Source: Hymenobacter translucens
GTDB taxonomy: Bacteria > Bacteroidota > Bacteroidia > Cytophagales > Hymenobacteraceae
Direction: 5' to 3'
DNA length: 64,000 nt
Assembly (NCBI RefSeq): GCF_020685205.1
Contig: NZ_JAJERB010000009.1
Location: 62,001 to 126,000 of the forward strand
A program made the translations under genes and the position numbers. The notes beneath the pieces are model-generated. The model saw only the letters and a list, made by a program, of their open reading frames with translations, had not been told where the DNA came from and made no database searches. The stretch's first letter is position 1; every line of letters starts with the position of its first letter. Shown piece after piece: positions 32,766 to 40,687 of the stretch.

Positions 32766-33239
32766 ATGGAAGCTACCGCTAAACTCCGTAACGTGCCCAC
32801 CTCGCCTCGCAAGATGCGCATGGTGGCCAACCTGGTCCGCGGCCAGAAGGTGACGCGCGCCCTGGGCTTGCTGAAGTTCGAGGCCAACTCCGGTGCTGAG
32901 CGTATCGAGAAGCTGCTCCTGTCGGCCCTGGCCAACTGGCAGCAGAAGAACGAGGACGAGCGCATCGAGGATGCCAACCTCTACATCAAAGAAATCTTCG
33001 TGGATGAAGGCCGTCAGCTGAAGCGTCTGCGCCCCGCCCCCCAGGGTCGTGGCCACCGCATCCGCAAGCGCAGCAACCACGTCACGCTGACGATCGACAC
33101 CAAAGTTGAGCCCCTGGGAAGCAAGGCTGCTGCAAAGCAGGCTGCCGAAACCCTGCCGGCCGCAGCTGAGGCCCCGGTAAAAGCTACCCGTCGCAGCGCT
33201 TCGAAGAAATCCACAACTCAGGCTGAAGCCACCGCATAA
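32766..33239 (+). CDS. rplV: 50S ribosomal protein L22 with long C-terminal tail
   Basis: 157 aa, about 45 more than E. coli L22. The core (LRNVPTSPRKMRMVANLVRG, RLRPAPQGRGHRIRKRSNHV) lines the exit tunnel with L4. After residue 112 or so comes an Ala/Lys/Thr-rich low-complexity tail (AAAKQAAETLPAAAEAPVKA) that is probably disordered and solvent-exposed near the tunnel exit. Extended L22 tails are known in the phylum; this one is on the long side. Confidence 0.96.
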   Translation: MEATAKLRNVPTSPRKMRMVANLVRGQKVTRALGLLKFEANSGAERIEKLLLSALANWQQKNEDERIEDANLYIKEIFVDEGRQLKRLRPAPQGRGHRIRKRSNHVTLTIDTKVEPLGSKAAAKQAAETLPAAAEAPVKATRRSASKKSTTQAEATA

Positions 33240-33244
33240 GCACT

Positions 33245-34138
33245 ATGGGACAGAAAGTAAATCCGGTTGGCTTCCGTCTGGGCGTCATCAAAGGGTGGGA
33301 CTCGAACTGGTACGGCGGCAAGGACTTTGCCGACAAGCTGGTGGAGGACGAAAAGATCCGCAAATACATCATGGCTCGTATCCCGAAGGGTGGCATCAGC
33401 CGCATCGTGATCGAGCGTACCCTCAAGCGTATCACCATCACCATCAACACGGCCCGTCCGGGCGTGGTTATCGGTAAAGGCGGTGCCGAGGTTGACAAGA
33501 TCAAGGACGAGCTGAAGCAGATCACCAGCAAGGACGTTCAGATCAACATCTTCGAAATCAAGCGTCCGGAACTCGACGCCAAGCTGGTAGGTGAGAGCAT
33601 TGCTCAGCAGCTGCAGGCTCGTATCTCGTTCCGTCGCGCCATGAAGCAGGCCATCCAGGCTGCGATGCGCGTAGGTGCCGAAGGCATCAAGGTGCAGTGC
33701 GGCGGCCGCCTCGGCGGTGCTGAGATTGCCCGCTCCGAGCAGTACAAGGAAGGTCGTACGCCGCTGCACACGCTGCGCGCCGATATCGACTACGCCCTGT
33801 CGGAAGCTCAGACGGTGTATGGCAAGATCGGCATCAAGGTGTGGATCATGCGTGGTGAGGTGTTCGGCAAGCCCGACCTCTCGCCCAACCAGCAGCCTGC
33901 CAACCAGGGTACCGATACCCGTGGTGCCGGCAACGACCGTGGCCCGCGTGGCGACCGCAACGATCGTGGCGGTGACCGTGGCCCCCGTGGCCCGCGCAAC
34001 GACCGTGGCGGTGATAACCGTGGTGGCGGTGCAGGTGGCGACCGTGGCGGCAACGCCGGCGGTGGCGCTCCCCGTCGCAACGCTGGCGGCCCTGGTGCCG
34101 GTGGCGCAAACCGTGGCGGTGGAGCTCCCCGTCGCTAG
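33245..34138 (+). CDS. rpsC: 30S ribosomal protein S3 with RGG/DRG-rich C-terminal tail
   Basis: 297 aa; E. coli S3 has 233. The core shows the KH domain (VVIGKGGAEVDKIKDELKQI) and the conserved C-terminal RNA-binding part (IKVQCGGRLGGAEIARSEQY, GIKVWIMRGEVF). From residue about 215 (nt 33887) an 83-residue tail of Gly, Arg, Asp and Asn follows, with repeated DRG, RGG and RGP units. It is strongly basic and low-complexity, like eukaryotic RGG-box RNA-binding regions. S3 forms part of the mRNA entry-channel helicase with S4 and S5; S5 here carries a similar extension. Confidence 0.97.
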   Translation: MGQKVNPVGFRLGVIKGWDSNWYGGKDFADKLVEDEKIRKYIMARIPKGGISRIVIERTLKRITITINTARPGVVIGKGGAEVDKIKDELKQITSKDVQINIFEIKRPELDAKLVGESIAQQLQARISFRRAMKQAIQAAMRVGAEGIKVQCGGRLGGAEIARSEQYKEGRTPLHTLRADIDYALSEAQTVYGKIGIKVWIMRGEVFGKPDLSPNQQPANQGTDTRGAGNDRGPRGDRNDRGGDRGPRGPRNDRGGDNRGGGAGGDRGGNAGGGAPRRNAGGPGAGGANRGGGAPRR

Positions 34139-34175
34139 CCTTTTTCTCTTCTCGAATCTCTTTTTTCGATAAATC

Positions 34176-34601
34176 ATGTTACAACCGAAAAGGACCAAGT
34201 ATCGGAAGATGCAAAAGGGTCGCGTGACTGGCCTGGCCTATCGCGGCAGCTCCATTGACTTCGGTTCATTCGCCATCAAGTCGCTGGAAACCGCCTGGAT
34301 TACGGCCCGCCAAATTGAAGCAGCCCGTATCGCCATGACCCGCGCTATGAAGCGTGAAGGTCAAGTGTGGATCCGCATTTTCCCCGATAAGCCCATCACG
34401 AAGAAGCCCGCCGAGGTACGTATGGGTAAAGGCAAAGGCTCGCCCGAGTATTGGGTAGCCACCGTGCACCCGGGTACCATTATGTTCGAGTCGGACGGTG
34501 TTCCGCTGGAAGTAGCCCAGGAGTCGCTTCGTCTTGCCGCGCAGAAGCTGCCCGTACGGACTAAATTTGTTGTTCGCCGCGACTACGTAGAGAGCAAGTA
34601 A
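34176..34601 (+). CDS. rplP: 50S ribosomal protein L16
   Basis: 141 aa. Organises the A-site tRNA corridor. LQPKRTKYRKMQKGRVTGLA, MTRAMKREGQVWIRIFPDKP and MGKGKGSPEYWVATVHPG (including the arginine that is hydroxylated in some bacteria, upstream of MGKGKG) are recognisable. Separated by 37 bp from rpsC and 1 bp from rpmC. Confidence 0.98.
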   Translation: MLQPKRTKYRKMQKGRVTGLAYRGSSIDFGSFAIKSLETAWITARQIEAARIAMTRAMKREGQVWIRIFPDKPITKKPAEVRMGKGKGSPEYWVATVHPGTIMFESDGVPLEVAQESLRLAAQKLPVRTKFVVRRDYVESK

Positions 34602-34602
34602 G

Positions 34603-34815
34603 ATGAAAAAAGCCGACCTCAAGGGTCTTTCGCTCGAGGAGCTGAAGAGCCAGATCCAAACCGAACAAACCAGCGGCCAGTCGCTGCGCTTCGCGCACGC
34701 CATTTCGCCCCTGGAGAACCCGATTCGCCTGAAGCAAAGCCGCAAGAACATAGCCCGTCTGAAGACTGAGCTGTCCCGTCGCGAAAACGAGCAGGCTAAC
34801 CAAACTGCTAAATAA
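34603..34815 (+). CDS. rpmC: 50S ribosomal protein L29
   Basis: 70 aa, two-helix hairpin: KADLKGLSLEELKSQIQTEQ and LENPIRLKQSRKNIARLKTE. Sits at the tunnel exit beside L23. Standard rplP-rpmC-rpsQ order with gaps of 1 and 2 bp. Confidence 0.96.
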   Translation: MKKADLKGLSLEELKSQIQTEQTSGQSLRFAHAISPLENPIRLKQSRKNIARLKTELSRRENEQANQTAK

Positions 34816-34817
34816 CG

Positions 34818-35111
34818 ATGGCAACCAACGAAGAACAGAAGGCAACGGCCGCTACGGAAGAGCGGAACCTGCGCAAAGAAATCATCGGCCGGGTGACTAG
34901 CTCCAAAATGGACAAGTCGATCACGGTGATGGTGGAAAGCAAAATGAAACACCCGATCTACGGCAAGTTCGTTACCAAGTCGACCAAGTTTATGGCCCAC
35001 GACGAGAATAACGAGTGTGGCGAAGGCGATACGGTCCGCATCATGTCGACCCGTCCGCTGAGCAAGAACAAGCGCTGGAGACTGGTAGAAATCGTAGAAC
35101 GCGCCAAGTAA
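34818..35111 (+). CDS. rpsQ: 30S ribosomal protein S17
   Basis: 97 aa with a short Ala/Glu-rich N-terminal extension before RKEIIGRVTSSKMDKSITVM. The OB-fold continues with KHPIYGKFVTKSTKFMAHDE and ends TRPLSKNKRWRLVEIVERAK. Early 16S rRNA binder. Confidence 0.97.
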   Translation: MATNEEQKATAATEERNLRKEIIGRVTSSKMDKSITVMVESKMKHPIYGKFVTKSTKFMAHDENNECGEGDTVRIMSTRPLSKNKRWRLVEIVERAK

Positions 35112-35112
35112 G

Positions 35113-35481
35113 ATGATACAGCAAGAATCCCGTCTGACCGTCGCTGATAACAGCGGCGCCAAAGAAGTTCTCTGCATCCGTGTCCTCGGTGGCACGGGCA
35201 AGAAATACGCCAGCGTAGGCGACAAGATCGTGGTTTCGATCAAGTCGGCTATCCCCTCCGGCAACGCCAAGAAGGGAACTGTCTCGAAGGCAGTGGTTGT
35301 TCGCACCAAGAAGGAAGTACGCCGCAAAGACGGTTCGTACATCCGCTTCGACGACAACGCCGCCGTGTTGCTCAACAACAACGACGAGCCCCGCGGCACG
35401 CGCATCTTCGGGCCGGTGGCCCGCGAACTGCGCGAGCGTCAATTCATGAAAATTGTTTCACTAGCTCCCGAAGTTCTCTAA
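35113..35481 (+). CDS. rplN: 50S ribosomal protein L14
   Basis: 122 aa. IQQESRLTVADNSGAKEVLC, GKKYASVGDKIVVSIKSAIP and the C-terminal RGTRIFGPVARELRERQFMK are diagnostic. Contacts the 30S subunit in bridge B8. Confidence 0.98.
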   Translation: MIQQESRLTVADNSGAKEVLCIRVLGGTGKKYASVGDKIVVSIKSAIPSGNAKKGTVSKAVVVRTKKEVRRKDGSYIRFDDNAAVLLNNNDEPRGTRIFGPVARELRERQFMKIVSLAPEVL

Positions 35482-35484
35482 GCC

Positions 35485-35748
35485 ATGGCAACGAAAACAA
35501 AAGCACAGCCCGTGAAACTGCACGTTAAGACCGGCGATACCGTGAAGGTGATTGCCGGAGACGAGCGTGGCAAGACCGGCGTTATCAAGTCGGTAAACCG
35601 TTCGACGCAGCGCGTGATCGTGGAAGGCCTGAACTTGGTGACCAAGCACAACAAGCCCAGTGCTAAAAACCCGCAGGGGGGAATCACCAAGATCGAAGCC
35701 GGCATCCACGTCAGCAACGTGCAGGCGATTGACTCGAAAAACGCCTAA
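35485..35748 (+). CDS. rplX: 50S ribosomal protein L24
   Basis: 87 aa, a short version (about 100 in E. coli). The KOW motif region reads KTGDTVKVIAGDERGKTGVI; GLNLVTKHNKPSAKNPQGGI follows. Assembly initiator of the 50S subunit. Confidence 0.96.
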   Translation: MATKTKAQPVKLHVKTGDTVKVIAGDERGKTGVIKSVNRSTQRVIVEGLNLVTKHNKPSAKNPQGGITKIEAGIHVSNVQAIDSKNA

Positions 35749-35763
35749 TCCGGTACGACGACA

Positions 35764-36324
35764 ATGGCTCGACTCAAAGACAAATACAACAAAGAGGTAG
35801 TACCCGCGCTCCAGGAGAAATTCCAGTTCAAGAGCATCATGCAGGTACCCCGGATCACCAAGATCTGCATCAACCGCGGCATCGGCGCAGCAGTAGCTGA
35901 CAAGAAGCTGGTTGATAACGGTGTGGAAGAGCTGACGACCATCACCGGTCAGAAAGCAGTTCCTACCATCGCCAAGCGCTCCGTATCTAATTTCAAGCTC
36001 CGCGAAGGCATGCCTATCGGTGCGAAGGTTACCCTGCGCGGCGAGCGGATGTACGAGTTCATGGACCGCCTGCTGACGATTGCGCTCCCCCGGGTGCGTG
36101 ACTTCAAAGGCATCAATGACAAAGGCTTCGACGGCCGGGGTAACTACACCCTGGGCGTGAAAGAGCAAATCATTTTCCCGGAAATCTCGATCGACAAGAT
36201 CAAGTCTATCTCCGGTATGGACATCACCTTCGTGACGACCGCTGAGAACGATGAGCAGAGCTACGAGCTCCTCAAAGCTTTCGGAATGCCGTTCACTAAC
36301 GCCAAGAAACAGAACAATGGCTAA
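35764..36324 (+). CDS. rplE: 50S ribosomal protein L5
   Basis: 186 aa. Binds 5S rRNA in the central protuberance. YNKEVVPALQEKFQFKSIMQ, PRITKICINRGIG and the C-terminal DITFVTTAENDEQSYELLKA are typical. Overlaps rpsN by 8 bp. Confidence 0.98.
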   Translation: MARLKDKYNKEVVPALQEKFQFKSIMQVPRITKICINRGIGAAVADKKLVDNGVEELTTITGQKAVPTIAKRSVSNFKLREGMPIGAKVTLRGERMYEFMDRLLTIALPRVRDFKGINDKGFDGRGNYTLGVKEQIIFPEISIDKIKSISGMDITFVTTAENDEQSYELLKAFGMPFTNAKKQNNG

Positions 36325-36586
36325 GGAATCCGTCAAAGCAAGAGAGCGGAAGCGTATCGCTACCGTTGCCCGTTACGCTGAGAAGCGCGCTGCGCTGAAA
36401 GCCGCCGGTGATTACGAGGGTCTGGACAAGCTGCCGCGCAACGCGTCGCCGGTCCGCATCCACAACCGCGACAAGATCAACGGTCGTCCCCGTGGTTACA
36501 TGCGTAAGTTCGGCATCAGCCGTGTTACGTTCCGCGAGATGGCTCTGGCCGGGAAAATCCCCGGTGTTACGAAGTCGAGCTGGTAA
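36317..36586 (+). CDS. rpsN: 30S ribosomal protein S14, zinc-free form
   Basis: 89 aa from the ATG at 36317, which overlaps the rplE stop; the longer open frame upstream is inside rplE. KESVKARERKRIATVARYAE and LPRNASPVRIHNRDKINGRP identify the long, cysteine-free S14 type that needs no zinc. A terminator-like hairpin follows before rpsH. Confidence 0.96.
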   Translation: MAKESVKARERKRIATVARYAEKRAALKAAGDYEGLDKLPRNASPVRIHNRDKINGRPRGYMRKFGISRVTFREMALAGKIPGVTKSSW

Positions 36587-36590
36587 ATCA

Positions 36591-36630
36591 AAAGCCGGGT
36601 ACTTTTCTTTGAAGAGCTACCCGGTTTTTC
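36591..36630 (+). terminator. Terminator-like hairpin between rpsN and rpsH
   Basis: CCGGGTA pairs with TACCCGG around a 16-nt loop, with A run before and TTTTTC after. It lies inside the spc operon, just upstream of a new promoter. Confidence 0.65.
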
Positions 36631-36705
36631 TTACCAAAGAAACCATTGGCCGCGCCCCGACAGCCGAGCCAAGTAGTCTAAACCCGAAAATTTCGCCGTC
36701 GCGTT

Positions 36706-36734
36706 TTTGCTGCGGCGAAATTTTCTTATCTTTG
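36706..36734 (+). promoter_or_regulatory. Internal spc promoter before rpsH
   Basis: TTTG at 36706-36709, 17 bp spacing, TATCTTTG at 36727-36734, then CGGCTCCC. It lies 35 bp before the rpsH start and would restart transcription for rpsH to secY and beyond. Confidence 0.68.
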
Positions 36735-36769
36735 CGGCTCCCTAAAAATGGGCAGTCGTCTAAAACACA

Positions 36770-37168
36770 ATGAATACAGATCCAATTGCTGATTACCTGA
36801 CCCGGGTTCGGAATGCCATCAAGGCAAACCATCGGGTAGTGGAAATCCCGGCCAGCAACATCAAAAAGGAAATCACGAAGGTGCTCTACCACAAGGGCTA
36901 CATTCAGAGCTACCGTTTTGACGACACGTCGGTACAGGGTACGATCAAGATTGCCTTGAAGTACAACCCGGCCACGAAGCAGCCCGCCATCACCAAGCTG
37001 GAGCGCGTTAGCTCGCCTGGTCTGCGCAAATATGCGCACGTAGAAAACATGCCCCGCGTACTGAGCGGCCTTGGCATTGCCATCCTGTCGACGTCGAAGG
37101 GCGTGATGACGGAGAAGGAAGCCAAAGCTGAGAACGTAGGTGGCGAAGTACTGTGCTACGTTTACTAA
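36770..37168 (+). CDS. rpsH: 30S ribosomal protein S8
   Basis: 132 aa. Central-domain 16S rRNA binder and, in enterobacteria, repressor of the spc operon. TDPIADYLTRVRNAIKANHR at the N-terminus and VLSGLGIAILSTSKGVMTEK with GGEVLCYVY at the end are typical. Here it is the first gene of a new transcription unit. Confidence 0.98.
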   Translation: MNTDPIADYLTRVRNAIKANHRVVEIPASNIKKEITKVLYHKGYIQSYRFDDTSVQGTIKIALKYNPATKQPAITKLERVSSPGLRKYAHVENMPRVLSGLGIAILSTSKGVMTEKEAKAENVGGEVLCYVY

Positions 37169-37186
37169 TCGAGGAGAAAAGAAACT

Positions 37187-37741
37187 ATGTCACGCATTGG
37201 TAAACTGCCGATCGAGCTGCCCGCTAACGTGCAGATCGAAATCAGCAAGGAAAACGAAATCACCGTGAAGGGCCCCAAGGGTACGCTCACGACTCCCGTT
37301 GACCGCGACATTATCCTGACTAACGCCGACGGCCAGCTGGTAGTTGAGCGTCCGACCGAGCAGAAGCGCCACAAGGCGATGCACGGTCTGTACCGCTCGC
37401 TGATCAGCAACATGGTAAACGGCGTCAGCAATGGCTTCACGCAGCAGCTCGAGCTGGTGGGTGTAGGCTACAAGGCTGCTATGGCTGGTACTACGCTGGA
37501 ATTGTCGCTGGGTTTCTCCCACAACATCTTCCTGGCGCTGCCCAAAGAAGTAACTGCTACGGCCGTTACCGAAAAGGGTAAGAACCCCATCGTAACCCTG
37601 ACCAGCATCGACAAGCAGCTGCTGGGTCAGGTTGCCGCTAAAATTCGTTCGTTGCGTAAAGTCGAGCCTTACAAAGGCAAGGGTGTACGCTTCGTGGGTG
37701 AGCAGATTCGTCGTAAGGCTGGTAAGACAGCTTCGAAATAA
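37187..37741 (+). CDS. rplF: 50S ribosomal protein L6
   Basis: 184 aa. SRIGKLPIELPANVQIEISK and LELVGVGYKAAMAGTTLELS, with KVEPYKGKGVRFVGEQIRRK near the end. Close to the sarcin-ricin loop. It is one of the few genes here with a GGAG-type ribosome binding site (GAGGAG about 10 bp before the ATG). Confidence 0.98.
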   Translation: MSRIGKLPIELPANVQIEISKENEITVKGPKGTLTTPVDRDIILTNADGQLVVERPTEQKRHKAMHGLYRSLISNMVNGVSNGFTQQLELVGVGYKAAMAGTTLELSLGFSHNIFLALPKEVTATAVTEKGKNPIVTLTSIDKQLLGQVAAKIRSLRKVEPYKGKGVRFVGEQIRRKAGKTASK

Positions 37742-37749
37742 ATAAAACC

Positions 37750-38103
37750 ATGGCTTTCGATAAAGCAAAAAGAAGAGCCCGGATCCAGAAGATCATCCGC
37801 ACGCGGGTGTCTGGCACGTCCGAGCGCCCGCGTCTGTCGGTTTTCCGCAGCAACAAAGGCATCTACGCCCAGATCATCGACGACACCATCGGCAAGACGC
37901 TGGTATCGGTTTCGTCGAAGCACGTGTCGGTGGGCGACGAAGCTACCAAGGTAGCCTCCGCCACCGCCGTTGGCAAAGAGCTGGCGTCGCGCGCCCAGGA
38001 AAAGGGCATTTCGAAAGTGGTATTTGACCGTTCCGGTTATCTGTACCACGGCCGGGTTAAATCATTGGCAGAAGGAGCCCGCGAAGGCGGCCTCAATTTC
38101 TAA
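37750..38103 (+). CDS. rplR: 50S ribosomal protein L18
   Basis: 117 aa. AFDKAKRRARIQKIIRTRVS, RPRLSVFRSNKGIYAQIIDD and the C-terminal GYLYHGRVKSLAEGAREGGL are characteristic of the 5S rRNA-binding protein. Confidence 0.98.
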   Translation: MAFDKAKRRARIQKIIRTRVSGTSERPRLSVFRSNKGIYAQIIDDTIGKTLVSVSSKHVSVGDEATKVASATAVGKELASRAQEKGISKVVFDRSGYLYHGRVKSLAEGAREGGLNF

Positions 38104-38109
38104 AGCATC

Positions 38110-38709
38110 ATGGCAGAATTCAACAACAACAACCGTGGTGGCGGTGGCAACGACCGGGGCGGCAATGACCGTCGGGGTGGTGGCAACGACCGGGGTGGTA
38201 ACCGTGACCAGGCGCCCCGCGCCGGTGAGTCGGACCTGAAAGAAAAGGTAGTTGCTATCAACCGCGTAGCCAAGGTAGTAAAGGGCGGTCGTCGCTTCAG
38301 CTTCTCGGCCATCGTGGTAGTAGGTGACGGCAACGGCACCGTTGGCTACGGCCTCGGCAAAGCCAACGAAGTAACCGACGCCATTGCCAAAGGCATTGAC
38401 GACGCCAAGAAGAACCTGGTGAAGGTGCCGCTGTACAAGCACACTGTTCCTCACGTGATGGAAGGCAAGTACTCGGGTGGCTTCGTGCTCGTGCAGCCGG
38501 CTGCGGCCGGTACCGGTGTAATTGCCGGTGGTGCAATGCGCGCCGTGTTCGAAAGCGCCGGCATCAAAGATGTACTGGCAAAGTCGAAAGGCTCGTCCAA
38601 CCCCCACAACGTGGTAAAGGCTACGTTTGACGCTCTCCTGAAAATGCGTGACCCCATGCAGATTGCTCAGGCTCGTGGCATTACCCTTTCCCGCGTATTT
38701 AACGGCTAA
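38110..38709 (+). CDS. rpsE: 30S ribosomal protein S5 with RGG-rich N-terminal extension
   Basis: 199 aa; E. coli S5 has 167. The core starts at about residue 39 (ESDLKEKVVAINRVAKVVKG) and includes VGDGNGTVGYGLGKANEV and NPHNVVKATFDALLKMRDP. Ahead of it are about 30 extra residues with NNNNRGGGG, NDRGG and DRRGGG units, compositionally like the S3 tail. In the 30S subunit S5 and S3 are neighbours at the mRNA entry channel. Confidence 0.97.
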   Translation: MAEFNNNNRGGGGNDRGGNDRRGGGNDRGGNRDQAPRAGESDLKEKVVAINRVAKVVKGGRRFSFSAIVVVGDGNGTVGYGLGKANEVTDAIAKGIDDAKKNLVKVPLYKHTVPHVMEGKYSGGFVLVQPAAAGTGVIAGGAMRAVFESAGIKDVLAKSKGSSNPHNVVKATFDALLKMRDPMQIAQARGITLSRVFNG

Positions 38710-38715
38710 GCAGTA

Positions 38716-38895
38716 ATGGCACAGATTCAAATCAAACTGGTAAAAAGCGTGATTGACCGCCCGGAGCGGCAAAAGCGCACGATTCAGGCCCTGGGCCTGG
38801 GTAAAATCGGCAGCATCTCGGAGAAGGAAAACAATCCCCAGATTGCCGGCATGGTGGCTGCAGTTAAGCACCTGGTAGAAGTAACCGAACTCTAG
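38716..38895 (+). CDS. rpmD: 50S ribosomal protein L30
   Basis: 59 aa, ATG at 38716, 6 bp after rpsE. IQIKLVKSVIDRPERQKRTI and LGLGKIGSISEKENNPQIAG are the L30 signature. The short L30 lies in its universal place between rpsE and rplO. Confidence 0.97.
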   Translation: MAQIQIKLVKSVIDRPERQKRTIQALGLGKIGSISEKENNPQIAGMVAAVKHLVEVTEL

Positions 38896-38909
38896 AGGAT
38901 TATCTCGAC

Positions 38910-39356
38910 ATGAATCTCAGCAATCTAAAGCCCGCCGATGGTGCCGTACGCAATGAAAAGCGTATTGGCCGTGGTACGGGTTCCGGCCGTGGCGGCACGT
39001 CTACCCGCGGTCACAAAGGTGCCAAGTCCCGCTCGGGTTATTCCAAAAAATCGGGCTTCGAAGGTGGCCAGATGCCCCTGCAGCGCCGCGTTCCGAAGTT
39101 CGGCTTCACGAACATCAATCGGGTAGAGTACAAAGGCATCAACATTGATGTTCTGCAGGACCTCTCCGAGAAGAACAGCGCGACCGTGATGGACATTGCT
39201 TACTTCGTAGGCAACGGTCTCGTTTCGAAAAACGCAAAGATCAAAGTTCTGGGCCGCGGTGAAATCACCCAGGCGCTGGAAGTACATGCCCATGCATTCT
39301 CGAAGTCGGCTGTTGAAGCCATCGAGAAAGCAGGTGGTAAGGCTGTGACGCTGTAA
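38910..39356 (+). CDS. rplO: 50S ribosomal protein L15
   Basis: 148 aa. Gly-rich N-terminus (KRIGRGTGSGRGGTSTRGHK, SGYSKKSGFEGGQMPLQRRV) that threads through 23S rRNA, then a globular C-terminus with NAKIKVLGRGEITQALEVHA. It is followed 12 bp later by secY. Confidence 0.98.
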   Translation: MNLSNLKPADGAVRNEKRIGRGTGSGRGGTSTRGHKGAKSRSGYSKKSGFEGGQMPLQRRVPKFGFTNINRVEYKGINIDVLQDLSEKNSATVMDIAYFVGNGLVSKNAKIKVLGRGEITQALEVHAHAFSKSAVEAIEKAGGKAVTL

Positions 39357-39368
39357 GCCATACTGGCA

Positions 39369-40685
39369 ATGAACAAGTTCATCACCACGATAAAGAACAT
39401 TTTTGCGATTGAGGATCTGCGTACGCGGATTCTCAATACGCTTTTCTTCATTGCCATCTACCGGCTGGGTTCTTTCGTGGTGCTGCCCGGCGTAGATGCT
39501 ACCCGCCTGAAAGGTGCGGCCGGAGGGGTGTTTGGCATTCTGGATACCCTGCTTGGCGGGGCGTTCAGCAACGCCTCCATCTTCGCGCTGGGCATCATGC
39601 CTTACATCTCCGCTTCTATCGTGCTGCAGCTGCTGACCATCGCAGTGCCGTACTTCCAGAAGCTGCAGAAGGAAGGTGAGTCGGGCCGGAAGAAAATCAA
39701 CCAGTACACGCGAATCCTCACGATTCCTATTGTTCTGGCGCAGTCGGTTGGCTTCATCGCTACCATCAACGCCGAGGCAATCATCGATCCGGGTACCTTC
39801 TTCACGGTAACTACGATGATCATCATCACGGCCGGTACGCTCTTCTGCATGTGGCTGGGTGAGAAAATCACGGATAAAGGTATTGGTAACGGTATTTCCA
39901 TGATCATCATGATCGGGATTGTATCACGCCTGCCCGGTGCCATCATCGGGGAAGCCGCAGCCAAAGGCATGCGGGGCTCCCTGATCTTCCTGATCGAGCT
40001 GGTGGTGCTGTTCCTGGTTGTAATGGCCGTTATCGTGCTCACGCAGGCTGTACGCCGGATTCCGGTTCAGTACGCTAAGCAGGTGGGCGGTACGGCTCAG
40101 CTCAACGCCCAGCGCCAGTTTATCCCGCTGAAAGTGAATGCTGCCGGGGTAATGCCCATCATCTTCGCGCAGTCGCTGATGTTCCTGCCCGCTATTGTGG
40201 CTTCCATGTGGCAGAACGAAAGCGACACGGCCAGCTACATCGGGGTGAAGTTCTCGGACTACACTTCGTGGCAGTACAACCTGGTATTCGCGCTGCTCAT
40301 CATCATCTTCACGTACTTCTACACGGCCATCAGCGTCAACCCCAACCAGATTGCGGACGACCTGAAGCGCAGTGGGGGCTTCGTGCCGGGCGTAAAGCCG
40401 GGCCGCGACACCTCCGAGCACATGGATGAGGTGCTGACGCGCATTACCCTGCCCGGGGCGGTTGCCCTGGCGCTGATTGCCATCTTCCCCGCACTTGCTT
40501 TGCTGGCCGGCGTTACGCGTCCCTTCTCGGCTTTCTACGGCGGCACCTCCCTCATCATCATGGTAGGGGTCGTGCTGGATACGCTCAACCAGGTGGAAAG
40601 CTACCTGCTGATGCGTCACTACGACGGCATGATGAAGTCGGGCAAAGTAAAAGGTCGGACGCAAAACATTGCCATGGCCTCTTAG
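39369..40685 (+). CDS. secY: Preprotein translocase subunit SecY
   Basis: 438 aa with ten membrane segments. RTRILNTLFFIAIYRLGSFV opens the protein; the plug region and GIMPYISASIVLQLL follow; IPLKVNAAGVMPIIFAQSLM and ADDLKRSGGFVPGVKPGRDT mark the late cytosolic loop that contacts SecA and the ribosome. Forms the protein-conducting channel with SecE. Confidence 0.98.
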   Translation: MNKFITTIKNIFAIEDLRTRILNTLFFIAIYRLGSFVVLPGVDATRLKGAAGGVFGILDTLLGGAFSNASIFALGIMPYISASIVLQLLTIAVPYFQKLQKEGESGRKKINQYTRILTIPIVLAQSVGFIATINAEAIIDPGTFFTVTTMIIITAGTLFCMWLGEKITDKGIGNGISMIIMIGIVSRLPGAIIGEAAAKGMRGSLIFLIELVVLFLVVMAVIVLTQAVRRIPVQYAKQVGGTAQLNAQRQFIPLKVNAAGVMPIIFAQSLMFLPAIVASMWQNESDTASYIGVKFSDYTSWQYNLVFALLIIIFTYFYTAISVNPNQIADDLKRSGGFVPGVKPGRDTSEHMDEVLTRITLPGAVALALIAIFPALALLAGVTRPFSAFYGGTSLIIMVGVVLDTLNQVESYLLMRHYDGMMKSGKVKGRTQNIAMAS

Positions 40686-40687
40686 CC

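Noticed and set aside
33887..34138. S3 tail as a frameshift artefact
   Set aside because: The frame is maintained in codon-biased sequence, the stop is followed by the expected rplP, and S5 carries an independent, similar extension.
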